Source: Zea mays
Taxonomy: Eukaryota; Streptophyta; Magnoliopsida; Poales; Poaceae
Length of the DNA stretch: 64,000 nt
Assembly: GCF_902167145.1 (NCBI RefSeq)
Contig: NC_050096.1
Coordinates: 80,906,683 to 80,970,682, forward strand
Direction of reading: 5' to 3'
A model generated the notes under the pieces. It saw only the letters and a program-made list of their open reading frames with translations, was not told where the DNA came from and made no database searches. This document shows positions 54,571 through 64,000 of this stretch, piece after piece. The first letter of the stretch is position 1, and the number at the start of each line of letters is the position of its first letter. A program made the position numbers and the translations under genes.

Positions 54571-57500
54571 ATGGCGCCCAAGAGGAAGACCTCGAGTTCG
54601 TCTGCTGTGGTGATTCCTCCAATCGACCCCAACAGCCAGTTGCCTTTCGCAGGTAACCACATGTCCGCCATTTCTGAGCCTGAACTTTTCCACCTCGTAT
54701 CTATCGGGGTTCTTCCTCCACGGGAACTCTGTTCTTGGCGGATTTGCCATGGGTTTACTGTTCCGACTGAGGATACCCATGAGTCCGTTGTTTATGCCCC
54801 TTTCCTTCTCCGCGGCCTTGGCCTTCCCATTTCTCCCTTTTTCCGCGGCCTCCTTGATTTCTACCGTCTTAATTTTACTCATTTGAACCCCAATTCTATC
54901 CTGCAAATCTCCATTTTCGTTCATTTATGCGAAGCCTTTCTCGGCGTGCTACCACATTTCGGGTTGTGGAAATACTTGTATCATTGTCGCCCTGGGATGG
55001 CCGGGGGACAACATCAGTTGGTTGGGGGTGCCAGCTTGGAGATGCGCCGCGGGAGGAAGACTGAATATCTCGAGATCCCTCTCAAGGACAGTATCAAGGG
55101 ATGGCGCTTGGAGTGGTTCATAGTTGAGAATTATGGGAATTCTCTCCCCTCCCGGTCGGGAAGACAGCCGGACGTTCGCACCCCAAGCTGGACCGAGTCT
55201 CCCACAGATCAGGAGGTAGCTGAGGCAGGTGTGTTGCTAGCTGAAGTTGGACTGCTGAAAGAGAGGGGTCTGACTGCTGAAGCCGTGGTTACTGATTTTG
55301 TGTTCAAGAATATTCAGCCATTGAAAGACAGGGCATACCCAGCTTAACTGTATCGAGGGCTAGCCGACTCAACTCGGGTTACCAACAGAAGAATTCCCTC
55401 TGCAGACTTGGTGAGCCGACTAGAGATGATCCTTAGGGGCAAAGTGTCAAATGTTGGTGCTCCAGTGGCATACTTGGCCTGGAACCTGCCTCCTCCCAAA
55501 GCCTTCACCCTTTTTGTGTCGAATCCACCTGTCACTGATGGCAGTTTGGGCCTTAGAGTGCGACCCTCTGCTGAAGAAGTTAGTGCCTTGGTTGCCTCGC
55601 TTGGGGAGATTCCTGATGATGAACGGCAGGTCCATTTTGAGGTGCCCCTGAACCCTAGTGATGCAGAGATAAGCGCTATGCTTGATTTGCTGGCTGAGGA
55701 TTCTTCCGACGCTGCTCCTGCTGGGGCGTTGGTAGTGGCGCCCCTCCCAGAGGCTGATACGACTTTGGATACTTAGAAGCCTGTCAGTACTCGCCCGAGG
55801 CGCCCTTGCCGAGCCAATCAGCCTGATCCTTCTGCTGATGAGCAGAAGAAGAAAAGAAGACGCCTTCGGCGAGTATCCAGTTTGGATCGGGACGCTGGTA
55901 CCTCGGTTCCTGCTACTGAAGAAGTGTCTGCGACTGGATTTACTGATGCTGACCCCAATGGGTGTTCCCAATCCGCTGTTGATCCCAATGTGGGTGCTCC
56001 ATCTGTTGCTGATCCCAATGGGTGTGCTGCTTGTGTTGCCAATGTGGATGACGAGGAGGAAGAAAATGAAATTCCTTTGACTCGGAAAAATAGTCGACAG
56101 TTCATCGCCAGCGGTGAAAGTAGTGGAGTTCCCTCTCCTGCTTTGTCTGCCCTCATTGGTCTGCAAGAACTGTCCCTGGCCAACTTTGATCAGACTCTTG
56201 AGGATATGGTCTCAGAGGACTTGTTATCGGAGCCAGTGGATGATGGTGCAATGGAGGTTTGCGCTAACGTGCCTGATGCTGGGTTGAGGTCATCCCGTGC
56301 CTCGTCGACCTTAGAGCGCGATCTCGAGGGTCGGGAGACTGACTTGGATCGTCCTGGTCCTATGGAAGTAGCTGAGGGCCCGTCAACCTTAGAGGTGGCT
56401 ACTGCAGAGAACTTGGACCCCAAGGATGGTGCTGACACATGCCCAGCCCCCGAGGATGTCGCCGGGGATGACTTGGCTCGGGTGGGGAGTGTAAGCCACT
56501 GCCCAGACCCCGAGGGTGCTGCCGGGGATGATCCGGCTCAAGTGGGCAGTGCAAACTATGACCCAGCCCCCGAGGGTGCCCGAGCGGGGTCTCCCTCCTG
56601 TACTTCCATGGACGTTCATGCGGGATCTCCTCCACACTCTGGCTGTATGGTGGTAGCCCAAGCCTTGGACCAGAGAGTCGCTTTAGAGGGCAGCGTCCCC
56701 ACTGACCGAGTGTTTGGCTCTGTTGAAGGCACCGAGCTAATTCCTACTGGTTCGTTGCAAGCTGCTTCGGGTGGTGGCCTTACGCCTGATTATCAACTGA
56801 TCTCTCCTGATTTGGGGATCCCTTCGTTCTTTTCCAACCTCCAGGTACTGTGATGTATTTTAGCTTGATTTTTACATTGCATGAACTGCTGTCATTACAC
56901 TCATCTGTTCTCTTCATCAGGCTTTGGTGGATGGGATGGCTAGCCAGCTGAGGTTACAGGGTGCTTCCGTCCTAGAAGTAGCTTCGTCTCTTGCATGTTG
57001 GAATCCAGTCTCACTTCAACATCGCGTCTCTGAATTGGAGGCAACCAACGCTGGTTAGTGCTTTTTTGCTTCTCTTTGCCTTCACTGTGGACTTCTTTAC
57101 ATTCTGACCCCTTTTTGTTTGATTATCTCCTGCTAGGAATGACTCGGCAGATTTCAACTCTTGAGGAAAAACATTCCCGAGATCAGGCTGAATTGGTCCA
57201 GCGGTGCGCTGACTTTGAGGAGAAGTACTCTCAGAGCCAAACTGAACTGGGTCAGGTCTCCGCTGCCTTGGATGACGCCAATGCACTGAGTTCTTCTCTT
57301 CATGCTCAGCTCAATTCTGAAAAGGTGATTTACAAAACTGTGCTTTGCCTTGCTGTGTTCCTATTACTTGCTTGGTTTTTGAGGGAGTTGACTTTTGCTC
57401 GCAGGAAGAAAAGCGTATCCTTGTTGCTTCTCGTGACAGTCTTGACAGATTGTATCGTGATTCTAGCAACTCGTTGACCATCTTGGAGAGGAGTCACCGC

Positions 57501-57866
57501 TTTACAATGGAAGAATTGGACAATCAACGCTGTAAGGTGCAGGAATCCGCGGATGAAGTGACCCGCCTCAAGCAGTTGCTATCAGCGAAGGATGCTACCA
57601 TCAAAGAACTCCGAGCTTCCAAGAAATCCATTGTCCTGGAGTTAGAAACTGCTCGACTGGCTGCTAAGGTTGCCGAAGAAACTTCTGTTACTCTCAGAGC
57701 CCAGCGCGACAGAGCCATGGACAAGGCTATTCGGGCGGGGCGAATCTTGATGAGGAGACCCGGCGTGGTTGTTCCTGAAGATATAAGGGTTGATGTGAAT
57801 GCTGCCCCTGATTCCTCGAGTCGTCCTTCCTCGTCGATCGCTCCTGAGAAAGATATCACCAAGTAG
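54571..57866 (+). pseudogene. Four-exon antisense gene of G2 with Transposase_28-like domain and coiled coil
   Basis: The frame runs on the strand opposite to gag-pol. Exons inferred from GT/AG sites that preserve frame are 54571-56844, 56921-57053, 57137-57324 and 57405-57866. Intron phases are 0, 1 and 0, and the total is 3057 nt or about 1018 codons. The N-terminus MAPKRKTSSSS looks like a nuclear signal. Residues about 70-187 (GLGLPISPFFRGLLDFYRLN, ISIFVHLCEAFLGVLPHFGL, WRLEWFIVEN) match the plant putative gypsy-type transposon domain (PF04195, Transposase_28). The middle is acidic and Pro/Asp-rich, with DPNG repeats near 55955-56020 and CPAPEDVAGDDLA-type repeats near 56440-56575. Exons 3-4 form a coiled coil (EEKHSRDQAELVQRCADFEE; EVTRLKQLLSAKDATIKELR). 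Two in-frame stops, TAA at 55345 and TAG at 55774, make this copy defective. The role of this family is not established. Confidence 0.8.
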
Positions 57867-58079
57867 AGAAACGTTTTGCGTGCTCTGAGCGCGCGGTTAG
57901 CATGGTCAGACATTTGTTAGAGGACGCCATCTCAGTACCTAAACGACATTGTTATTCTCGTATTGTTTCAGAGTTCATTAGTCTGTAAATTTGCAGTAGT
58001 AAAACAATGCGCGATGGTTGTGAAATTTGTTTGCGGGATATAGAAGTCATCTTTATATGAGTAATTGTAATCTCGCCAG
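57867..58079 (+). other. Likely 3' UTR of the antisense gene
   Basis: No ORF. AT-rich sequence follows the stop codon at 57866 and leads into the 89-bp tandem array. Confidence 0.5.
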
Positions 58080-58690
58080 ATCGCCTTAAGTCGCTACTGA
58101 CTTAAGTCGCTTGCTTTTGTTAATAGGGCATAGTGGTCACCCTGAATTAAGTAAGCGTGAGCACGTCGCACCGCCTTAAGTTGTTGCCGACTTAAGTCGA
58201 TTGCTCCGTTAGCAGGGCATAGTGGTCACCCCGAGTTAAGTAAGCGTGAGCATGTCGCACCGCCTTAAGTCGTTGCCGACTTAAGTCGATTGCTCCGTTA
58301 GCAGGGCATAATGGTCACCCCGAGTTAAGTAAGCGTGAGCATGTCGCACCGTCTTAAGTCGTTGCCGACTTAAGTTGATTGCTCCGTTAGCAGGGCATAG
58401 TGGTCACCCCAAGTTAAGTAAGCGTGAGCATGTCGCACCGCCTTAAGTCATTGCCGACTTAAGTCGATTGCTTCGTTAGCAGGGCATAGTGGTCACCCCG
58501 AGTTAAGTAAGCGTGAGCATGTCGCACCGCCTTAAGTCGTTGCCGACTTAAGTCGATTGCTCCGTTAGCAGGGCATAGTGGTCACCCCGAGTTAAGTAAG
58601 CGTGAGCATGTCGCACCGCCTTAAGTCATTGCCGACTTAAGTCGATTGCTCCGTTAGCGGGGCATAGTGGTCACCCCGAGTTAAGTAAGA
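58080..58690. repeat. 89-bp tandem array, about seven copies
   Basis: CGCCTTAAGT starts recur at 58082, 58172, 58261, 58350, 58439, 58528 and 58617, a period of 89-90 bp. Each unit contains an inverted pair CTTAAGTCG/CGACTTAAG and the block GGGCATAGTGGTCACCCCGA. The first unit is the most diverged; the inner copies are almost identical. The array lies between the 3' ends of the antisense gene and pol. Confidence 0.93.
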
Positions 58691-58800
58691 ATGCAAGTCA
58701 ATCGTGAACAAATTGAGTGTCTTTGAAACCCCTTTTTTATTGATGACATATTTCCACTTTACAGAGTACATCGTCGTCCCGATAGCTTTTTGAGATACAG

Positions 58801-61800
58801 CTAGGGATAAAACTTCCTGAGGTGCTCTATGTTCCAGGAGTTCCCGACTTCTGTGCCATCCATCTGAGTGAGGCGATATGATCCGGGCCGAGTGACTTCT
58901 GCTACTATGAAGGGTCCTTCCCATAAGGGCGATAACTTGTGTCGTCCCTCCCCCGTTAGAATTCGGCGGAGGACGGGATCTCCTATTGAGAAGGATCGCT
59001 GTCGCACAGCCTTGTCGTGATAGCGCCTTAGAGTCTGCTGGTACCGTGCTGATTGGATTACCGCATTCAGTCGTTCTTCTTCAAGTACATCAATGTCTTC
59101 CAGCCTGGTGGCCTTGGCTTCTGCTATGTTTTTGAAGATCAACCTTGGCGCCCCGAACTTGAGATCGGCGGGTAGCACTGCCTCTGACCCATAGACCATG
59201 AAGAAAGGAGTGTTTTCATGCAAAGCTCGGCTGGGTTGGGTTCTTAGGCTCCAAACGACATAGGGCAATTCCCTTATCCACTTTCCTGTGAACTTTTCAT
59301 TCTTGTCGAAGACCTTTTTCCTGAGTGCCTCCAGTATCATCCCGTTGGCTCGCTCAACCTGTCCGTTGGCTCTTGGATGTGCTACAGATGCATACTTGAT
59401 CTGAATGCTCTTTTGCTCGCAGAAGTCGAAGAACTCTGAACTTGTGAAGTTGGATCCTAAGTCAGTTATGATGCTGTTTGGTATCCCGAATCTGAATATT
59501 ATGTCTTGTATTAATTCCACGGCCTTAGTAGAGGTTAAAGAAGCAATGGGCTTGAACTCTATCCATTTAGTGAATTTGTCGATTGCTACCAATACATGAG
59601 TGTATCCCCCTTGAGCTTTCTTGAAAGGTCCAATCATATCCAGTCCCCAGCATGCGAAAGGCCAAGTTACTGGTATGGTCTGCAGTTGCTGTGCTGGCAT
59701 ATGTTGTTGCTTTGACAAGTATTGGCAAGCTTCGCACCTCTGAACTAACTCGGCTGCATCACTCTTTGCTGTTGGCCAATAGAATCCTGACCTGAAGACC
59801 TTCCCGACTAGTGTTCTGGAGGCTGCATGTATTCCACATTGCCCAGCATGGACCTCCTCCAGAAGTTGCTCCCCAATAGACGGGAGAATGCACTTCATGA
59901 GGACGCCTGATGCACCCCTTCTGTACAACGTCTCCCCAATGAGTGTGTAGTGAGCCGACTGTCTGGCAATGCGCTCGGCCGAGTTCTTGTCATCTGGTTC
60001 TTCTTCATTCTTTATATACTTGATGATTGGCCTTCTCCAGTCATCAGAGTCTGACTCGGGTTGATCTATAATGTTGCACTCTTCTGTTTGATCCATTGAG
60101 ATACTCGGCTGTAGTATTTCTTGCACAAAGACTCCGGGTGGGACCTGAGTTCGACTGGATCCTAGCTTGGACAGTACATCGGCTGCTATGTTCCGATCTC
60201 TTTCTACATGATGAAATTCCAGACCCTCAAATTTATCTTCCAGCTTTCGGACGGCAGCGTAGTATTTTCCCATTGAATCGCTTGAACAATCCCACTTCTT
60301 GTTTATCTGGCTAATGACTACCAGAGAGTCTCCGTATACCATCATTCTCTTGATGCCCAATGAGATGGCGATGTTCAATCCATGGATCAGAGCTTCATAC
60401 TCGGCTGCATTGTTGGAGGCCGAAAATAGCAACTGGAGGGCGTATTTGAGGTGCTCGCCTCCAGGTGCGGTGAAGAGAATCCCTGCTCCTGCTCCCTGCA
60501 GCCTCAGCGAGCCATCAAAATACATTCGCCATACTTCTGCAGTCTCTGGGTTATCTGGTACTTGCTGCTCAGTCCACTCTGATACGAAATCAACCAGTGC
60601 TTGAGTTTTGATGGCAGTGCGAGGTCGGAACTCGATGTCATGAGATCCCAACTCACAAGCCCATTTGGCTATCCGGCCAATGGCTTCCTTGTTGTGAAGA
60701 ATATCCCCTATTGGAAAACCAGTGACTACTATGACTTTGTGGTCATCAAAGTAGTGACGTAGCTTGCGGGCAGTTAGAAGTACTGCGTAAAATAGCTTCT
60801 GAACTTGAGGATACTTTTTCTTTGAGGGGCCTAGAACTTCACTGATGAAGTAAACAGGATGTTGCGCTGGGTAGGCATGTCCTTCTTCTACTCGCTCGAC
60901 TACCAACGCGGTGCTTACCACGTGAGTCGTGCAAGAGATATACAATAGCAGATCTTCAGCTGGTTGAGTTGACGTAGCTCGTCGAGGTGGCTTCAGTACT
61001 GGTGGTGTTGTCAAGAATTTCTTCAGCGCATCTAGAGCTTCCTGTGCTTCTGAAGTCCACTGAAACTTATCCACCTTCTTGAGTAGCTTGTAAAACGGCA
61101 AACCTTTTCCCCCCAGCCTGGATATAAATCTGCTCAGAGCCGCCATACATCCAGTAAGTCGCTGAACCTTCTTTTGTGATCGAGGCGCTTCCATCTTCAT
61201 GATAGCTTCAATCTTATCCGGATTAGCCTCAATTCCTCGGTGGCTGACGATAAACCCGAGTAACTTTCCTGCTGGTACCCCGAAAACACATTTTTCGGGA
61301 TTTAGCTTCCATCTATACCGTCTCAGACTGTTGAAAACCAGCTGTAAGTCTTCGATGAAGTTTTCCGAATTCTCCGTTTTGATTACCACATCATCTACGT
61401 AGGCCTCCACACGCTTGCCCCAGTGATCGGCTAAGCACGTTTGAATGGCTCTCTGATAAGTCGCCCCAGCGTTTTTGAGGCCGAACGGCATGGAGGTGTA
61501 ACAGAAAGCACCAAACAGAGTGATGAACGTTGTTTTTTCTTCGTCTTCCTTCGCCAAACTAATCTGATGGTATCCGGAATAGCAATCCAAGAAAGACAGC
61601 ACAGAACATCCAGCGGTGGAGTCCACCACCTGATCTATCCTTGGGAGCCCAAAGGGATCCTTCGGACAGTGTTTGTTGAGATCGGTATAGTCGACGCACA
61701 TGCGCCAATCCACTTTATTCTTTTTGAGTACAAGAACAGGGTTGGCTAACCACTCGGGGTGTAACACTTCTCTAATAAATCCAACCGCGACCAAGCGAGC

Positions 61801-61986
61801 TAACTCGGCGCGAATGGCCTCTCCCTTGTCGGGCGTGAAACGACGTAGCTTTTGCCGAATCGGCCTTGCCTGGGGATAGACCTTTAGTTTGTGCTCGGCC
61901 AGTTCTCTTGGGACTCCCGGCATATCCGCAGGTTGCCATGCAAATACATCTCAGTTATCTTGCAGAAACTGGACGAGCGCGCTTTC
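58801..61986 (-). pseudogene. pol: G2 Pol: RT, RNase H, archaeal-type RNase H, integrase
   Basis: An open frame of 1040 codons (61923-58801) carries RT (VDWRMCVDYTDLNKHCPKDP, LSFLDCYSGYHQISL, VEAYVDDVVIKT) and the first RNase H, then a second, archaeal-type RNase H (YFDGSLRLQGAGAGILF, NNAAEYEALIHGLNIA, VERDRNIAADVLSKL). Integrase follows, with an HHCC finger (GQCGIHAASRTLV; CEACQYLSK) and DDE core (WGLDMIGPF, ITDLGSNFTSSEF, ANGQVERANGMILEAL), and the C-terminus GPFIVAEVTRPGSYRL. The second RNase H is diagnostic of the Tat lineage. The frame continues upstream through stops TGA at 61951 and TAG at 61987 into the gag-protease part. The residue after ITD is Leu where Asn or Gln is more common. 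Confidence 0.93.
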
Positions 61987-62530
61987 CTATTTGTCGCCCA
62001 AGCTGGAGCTGATGATGGCAGTCTTGCGTTCATCAGCGAACCCCAGGTTGATCCTCTTGGTTTCTTCAGTCGGCCGCATAGAGGTCGCGGCCTGAGCTTC
62101 GTTTGCCGGTACTGCAAGGTCCTCCTCAGGCTTAGAGTTCGCCAGTGTTGAAGAAACCGCCGACGGCTTGGTGGTGAGGGCTGCTTGGATGGCCACTCGG
62201 AACCACTCTGCGGCGCCTTGGAAGTCGGCGCGCACAGTTATGATTCCTTGCGGTCCTGGCATCTTCAGTATCATATACGTGTAATGGGGGATGGCCATGA
62301 ATTTGGCCAGTCCCGGCCTCCCGATGATGGCGTTGTACCCGCAGTCGAAGTTCGCCACTTCAAACCTCAAGAACTCGGTTCTGTAGTTCTCCGGAGTTCC
62401 GAAGGTGACAGGCATGTAGATGTGGCCCAGCAGGTATTCTCCTTCCATCGGCATGATGCCGAAGAAAGGAGTGTCCGACTCGTGGAGCTCTTTGAGGTGA
62501 ACTCCCAGGTCTTGGAGTGTCCGGGGAAGG
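61987..62530 (-). pseudogene. G2 protease region
   Basis: KVLVDGGSSINVTFP (end of the gag frame, about 62525-62570) holds the Asp-Gly-Gly retropepsin motif typical of Tat elements. The rest of the domain (ELHESDTPFFGIMPMEGEYL, FLRFEVANFDCGYNAIIGRP) is in another frame, so a single-base frameshift lies near 62535. The downstream frame is shared with pol and ends at TAG 61987. Confidence 0.85.
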
Positions 62531-63800
62531 TGACGTTGATGCTGCTCCCCCCGTCCACTAGCACCTTCTTCACCCGGCTCTCTCGGATCACCGGATCGAC
62601 GAGGAGCGGGTATTTGCCTGGATGGTCGAAGTTGAGCCATTGATCCTCCCGAGTGAAAGTAATCGGGTGCTCCGACCACCGATATGGGGCGGGAGGACCG
62701 GTGGTCGCCACCAGTATCTGGCGGTCGTTGAGCTTTTGTTGTCTTTTGTTTTCCTGCGTCCCATGTCCGCCGAAAATGACATTGACCTCCCTGTCAACGC
62801 GCGGGAAGGCTCCTCCTCCTCCCTCCTCCTGCTGATGGGGTTGTCGTGGTTCATCTGGTCCTCCCCTCGGCGGAGGAGGAGGTAGAGGTTGGAAGGGTCG
62901 GCCGTGCCCGACGGAGTGCTTGAAGTCCCGGCAGTTACGAAGAGTGTGGCGCATGTCCTTGTGGTACGGGCACTGGGCGTCGAGGATGTCGTCCAGCGTG
63001 CGTTCGCCTCCACGAGGTCCTCCTCGGGCGCGAGAGGCAGGTGGTCCGGCGGCGTGTACTTCTTCGCGAGGCCTCTTCTCCCATCGTTTGTCGGGTTGCT
63101 GGTTCGCGTCGCGTCGTGGTGCTGCCGGTGCGGGCTTTGCTCCTCCGTTGAGGTCCTGGGCCCGCTCGTCGGCGGTGATGTAGAGGTCGGCTTCCCGGAA
63201 CAGCTCCTCGGAGGTAGTCGGCGCCTTCTGTAGTATGGCTCGGACGAAAGCCGAGTCATTGGATCCTCTGTAGAAGTCCTCGATCACGGCCGCCTCCGTG
63301 ACCTCGGGGATACGATTTCTCATGGTCTAGAACCTTTTGAGGTACGACCGGAGAGTCTCGTCCCCCCGACGCTTGATGGATTTGAGGTCCCACGGTTGCG
63401 CCGGTTTGTCGGAGAGGGACTGGAAGTTGGCGGTGAAGCATCGACTGAAGTCGCCCCAGTCGTCGATGCAGTGTCGGGGTAGATGTCGCAGCCATTGCAG
63501 CGCGTCTTGCCCAAGGACAATGGGTAAGTACGCGGTCATCACATCTTCGGACGCCCCGGCAGCTCGAGCAGCGGTGGTGTAGACGGCTAGCCAACCCCCT
63601 GGATCCTGCTTAGGTTCATATTTGTCGACATTGGATACCTTGAAGTTGGGAGGCCATTGGATGGCCCTAAGGCGCGGAGTAAGAGCAGACACTCCGCACG
63701 TGTCCTCCTGTCGTCGGGGATGATGTCTGTCCCGGGGAGGGGAGTAGTGGTTGTGGTTCCTCGACCGTCCCCGGGTGGTACCGCCAGTTGAGGCCGTTGC
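62531..63800 (-). pseudogene. gag: G2 Gag
   Basis: The gag core VDKYEPKQDPGGWLAVYTTA, ALQWLRHLPRHCIDDWGDFS and LKSIKRRGDETLRSYLKRF is followed by an in-frame TAG at 63327-63329. The frame then continues with VTEAAVIEDFYRGSN and a Pro/Arg/Gly-rich nucleocapsid region. A knuckle-like motif CPYHKDMRHTLRNC has spacing C-X2-H-X4-H-X4-C instead of CCHC. Pro runs (LPPPPPPRGG) precede the protease. The N-terminus toward 63800 is uncertain. Confidence 0.87.
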
Positions 63801-64000
63801 CGACTCAGTTCTGGTGGCCTGGCTCTGAGCTGGGATGCCATGATCCCTGTCGTACTCCTCCCGACGCCGGATCTCGTTCTCATGCCGCCGTTCGCGCGAA
63901 GCATTGATGGAGCTTCGCGCATCTCGGCGACTGTTGATGGCGTGTCGTAGATCGTTCGGCGGGTGAGCAAGTGGTAGAAGATGGTTGGCCGCCTGGGTGA
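63801..64000 (-). other. G2 gag leader or N-terminus
   Basis: Arg/Glu-rich frames (for example to 63970) overlap in different phases and the true start cannot be fixed. The G2 5' untranslated region and 5' LTR should lie beyond the window. Confidence 0.4.

Larger units (their letters stand above)
51258..64000 (-). mobile_element. G2: Tat-lineage Ty3/gypsy element with antisense genes (partial)
   Basis: On the minus strand G2 has gag (about 63800-62520), protease, then RT, RNase H, a second archaeal-type RNase H and integrase (61989-58801). A 6.9-kb 3' region and a 3' LTR (51258-51886) follow; the 5' end lies beyond the window. A second RNase H before integrase and plus-strand extra genes between pol and the 3' LTR are known features of the Tat lineage (Grande, Cinful and relatives). 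The exact family is not determined. It interrupts Copia-5 at 51257. Confidence 0.9.

Noticed and set aside
55447..56166. Minus-strand 239-residue ORF under the antisense gene
   Set aside because: It is a shadow of the spliced plus-strand gene; it lies in the gag-pol direction but has no gag, pol or envelope motif.
58080..58690. Regular repeats resembling a CRISPR array
   Set aside because: Whole 89-bp units are nearly identical with no unique spacers, and the context is a plant retrotransposon.

Overview
The window is plant nuclear DNA, almost certainly from a grass genome of the maize type (Zea or a close relative). It contains stacked Sirevirus-type Ty1/copia elements of the Opie/Ji kind, a Tekay-type chromovirus, a Tat-lineage Ty3/gypsy element, several grass MITEs, and one short piece of an ordinary host gene. 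No bacterial or organellar gene, rRNA gene or CRISPR array was seen. Most of the sequence is retrotransposon, and most coding regions carry stops or frameshifts. Family names rest on protein motifs, primer-binding sites and LTR ends read by eye; no database search was run.

Region 1 (1-10.6 kb) is the low-copy part. It has a decayed gypsy gag-pol remnant (about 0.7-2.9 kb) carrying a 130-bp hAT MITE with a perfect 8-bp target duplication. A possible copia LTR fragment and a MITE follow. The last two exons of an OXA1-type mitochondrial membrane insertase gene lie at 5293-5697, with a Tourist-like MITE just upstream. A second MITE, a Mutator-like foldback element (6549-8499) with an inverted pair of tRNA-Lys(CTT)-like sequences and a nested hAT element, and a Stowaway-like remnant complete the region.

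Region 2 (10.6-37.8 kb) is a three-level nest. A Tekay-clade chromovirus on the minus strand (G1) has Copia-1 (+ strand, 11993-30591, TSD GGTGT) inserted in its 3' LTR. Copia-1 in turn carries Copia-2 (- strand, 17527-26978, TSD ATATT) inserted in its pol. Copia-2 has two 1310-bp LTRs differing at only two positions, so it is very young.

Region 3 (37.8-51.3 kb) is a series of truncated minus-strand Sireviruses. Copia-3 has an internal integrase deletion, Copia-4 is cut in integrase, a 69-bp gypsy LTR stub follows, and Copia-5 belongs to a more diverged Sirevirus family.

Region 4 (51.3-64 kb and beyond) is a Tat-lineage gypsy element (G2) with gag-pol on the minus strand. Its long 3' region carries two genes on the opposite (+) strand. 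One is a small acidic, low-complexity ORF behind a TATA box. The other is a four-exon gene of about 1018 codons with a Transposase_28-like (putative gypsy-type transposon) domain and a coiled-coil C-terminus. Two tandem-repeat arrays (about 40/81-bp and 89-bp units) bracket the larger gene. This antisense, intron-containing cargo is the most interesting system in the window.
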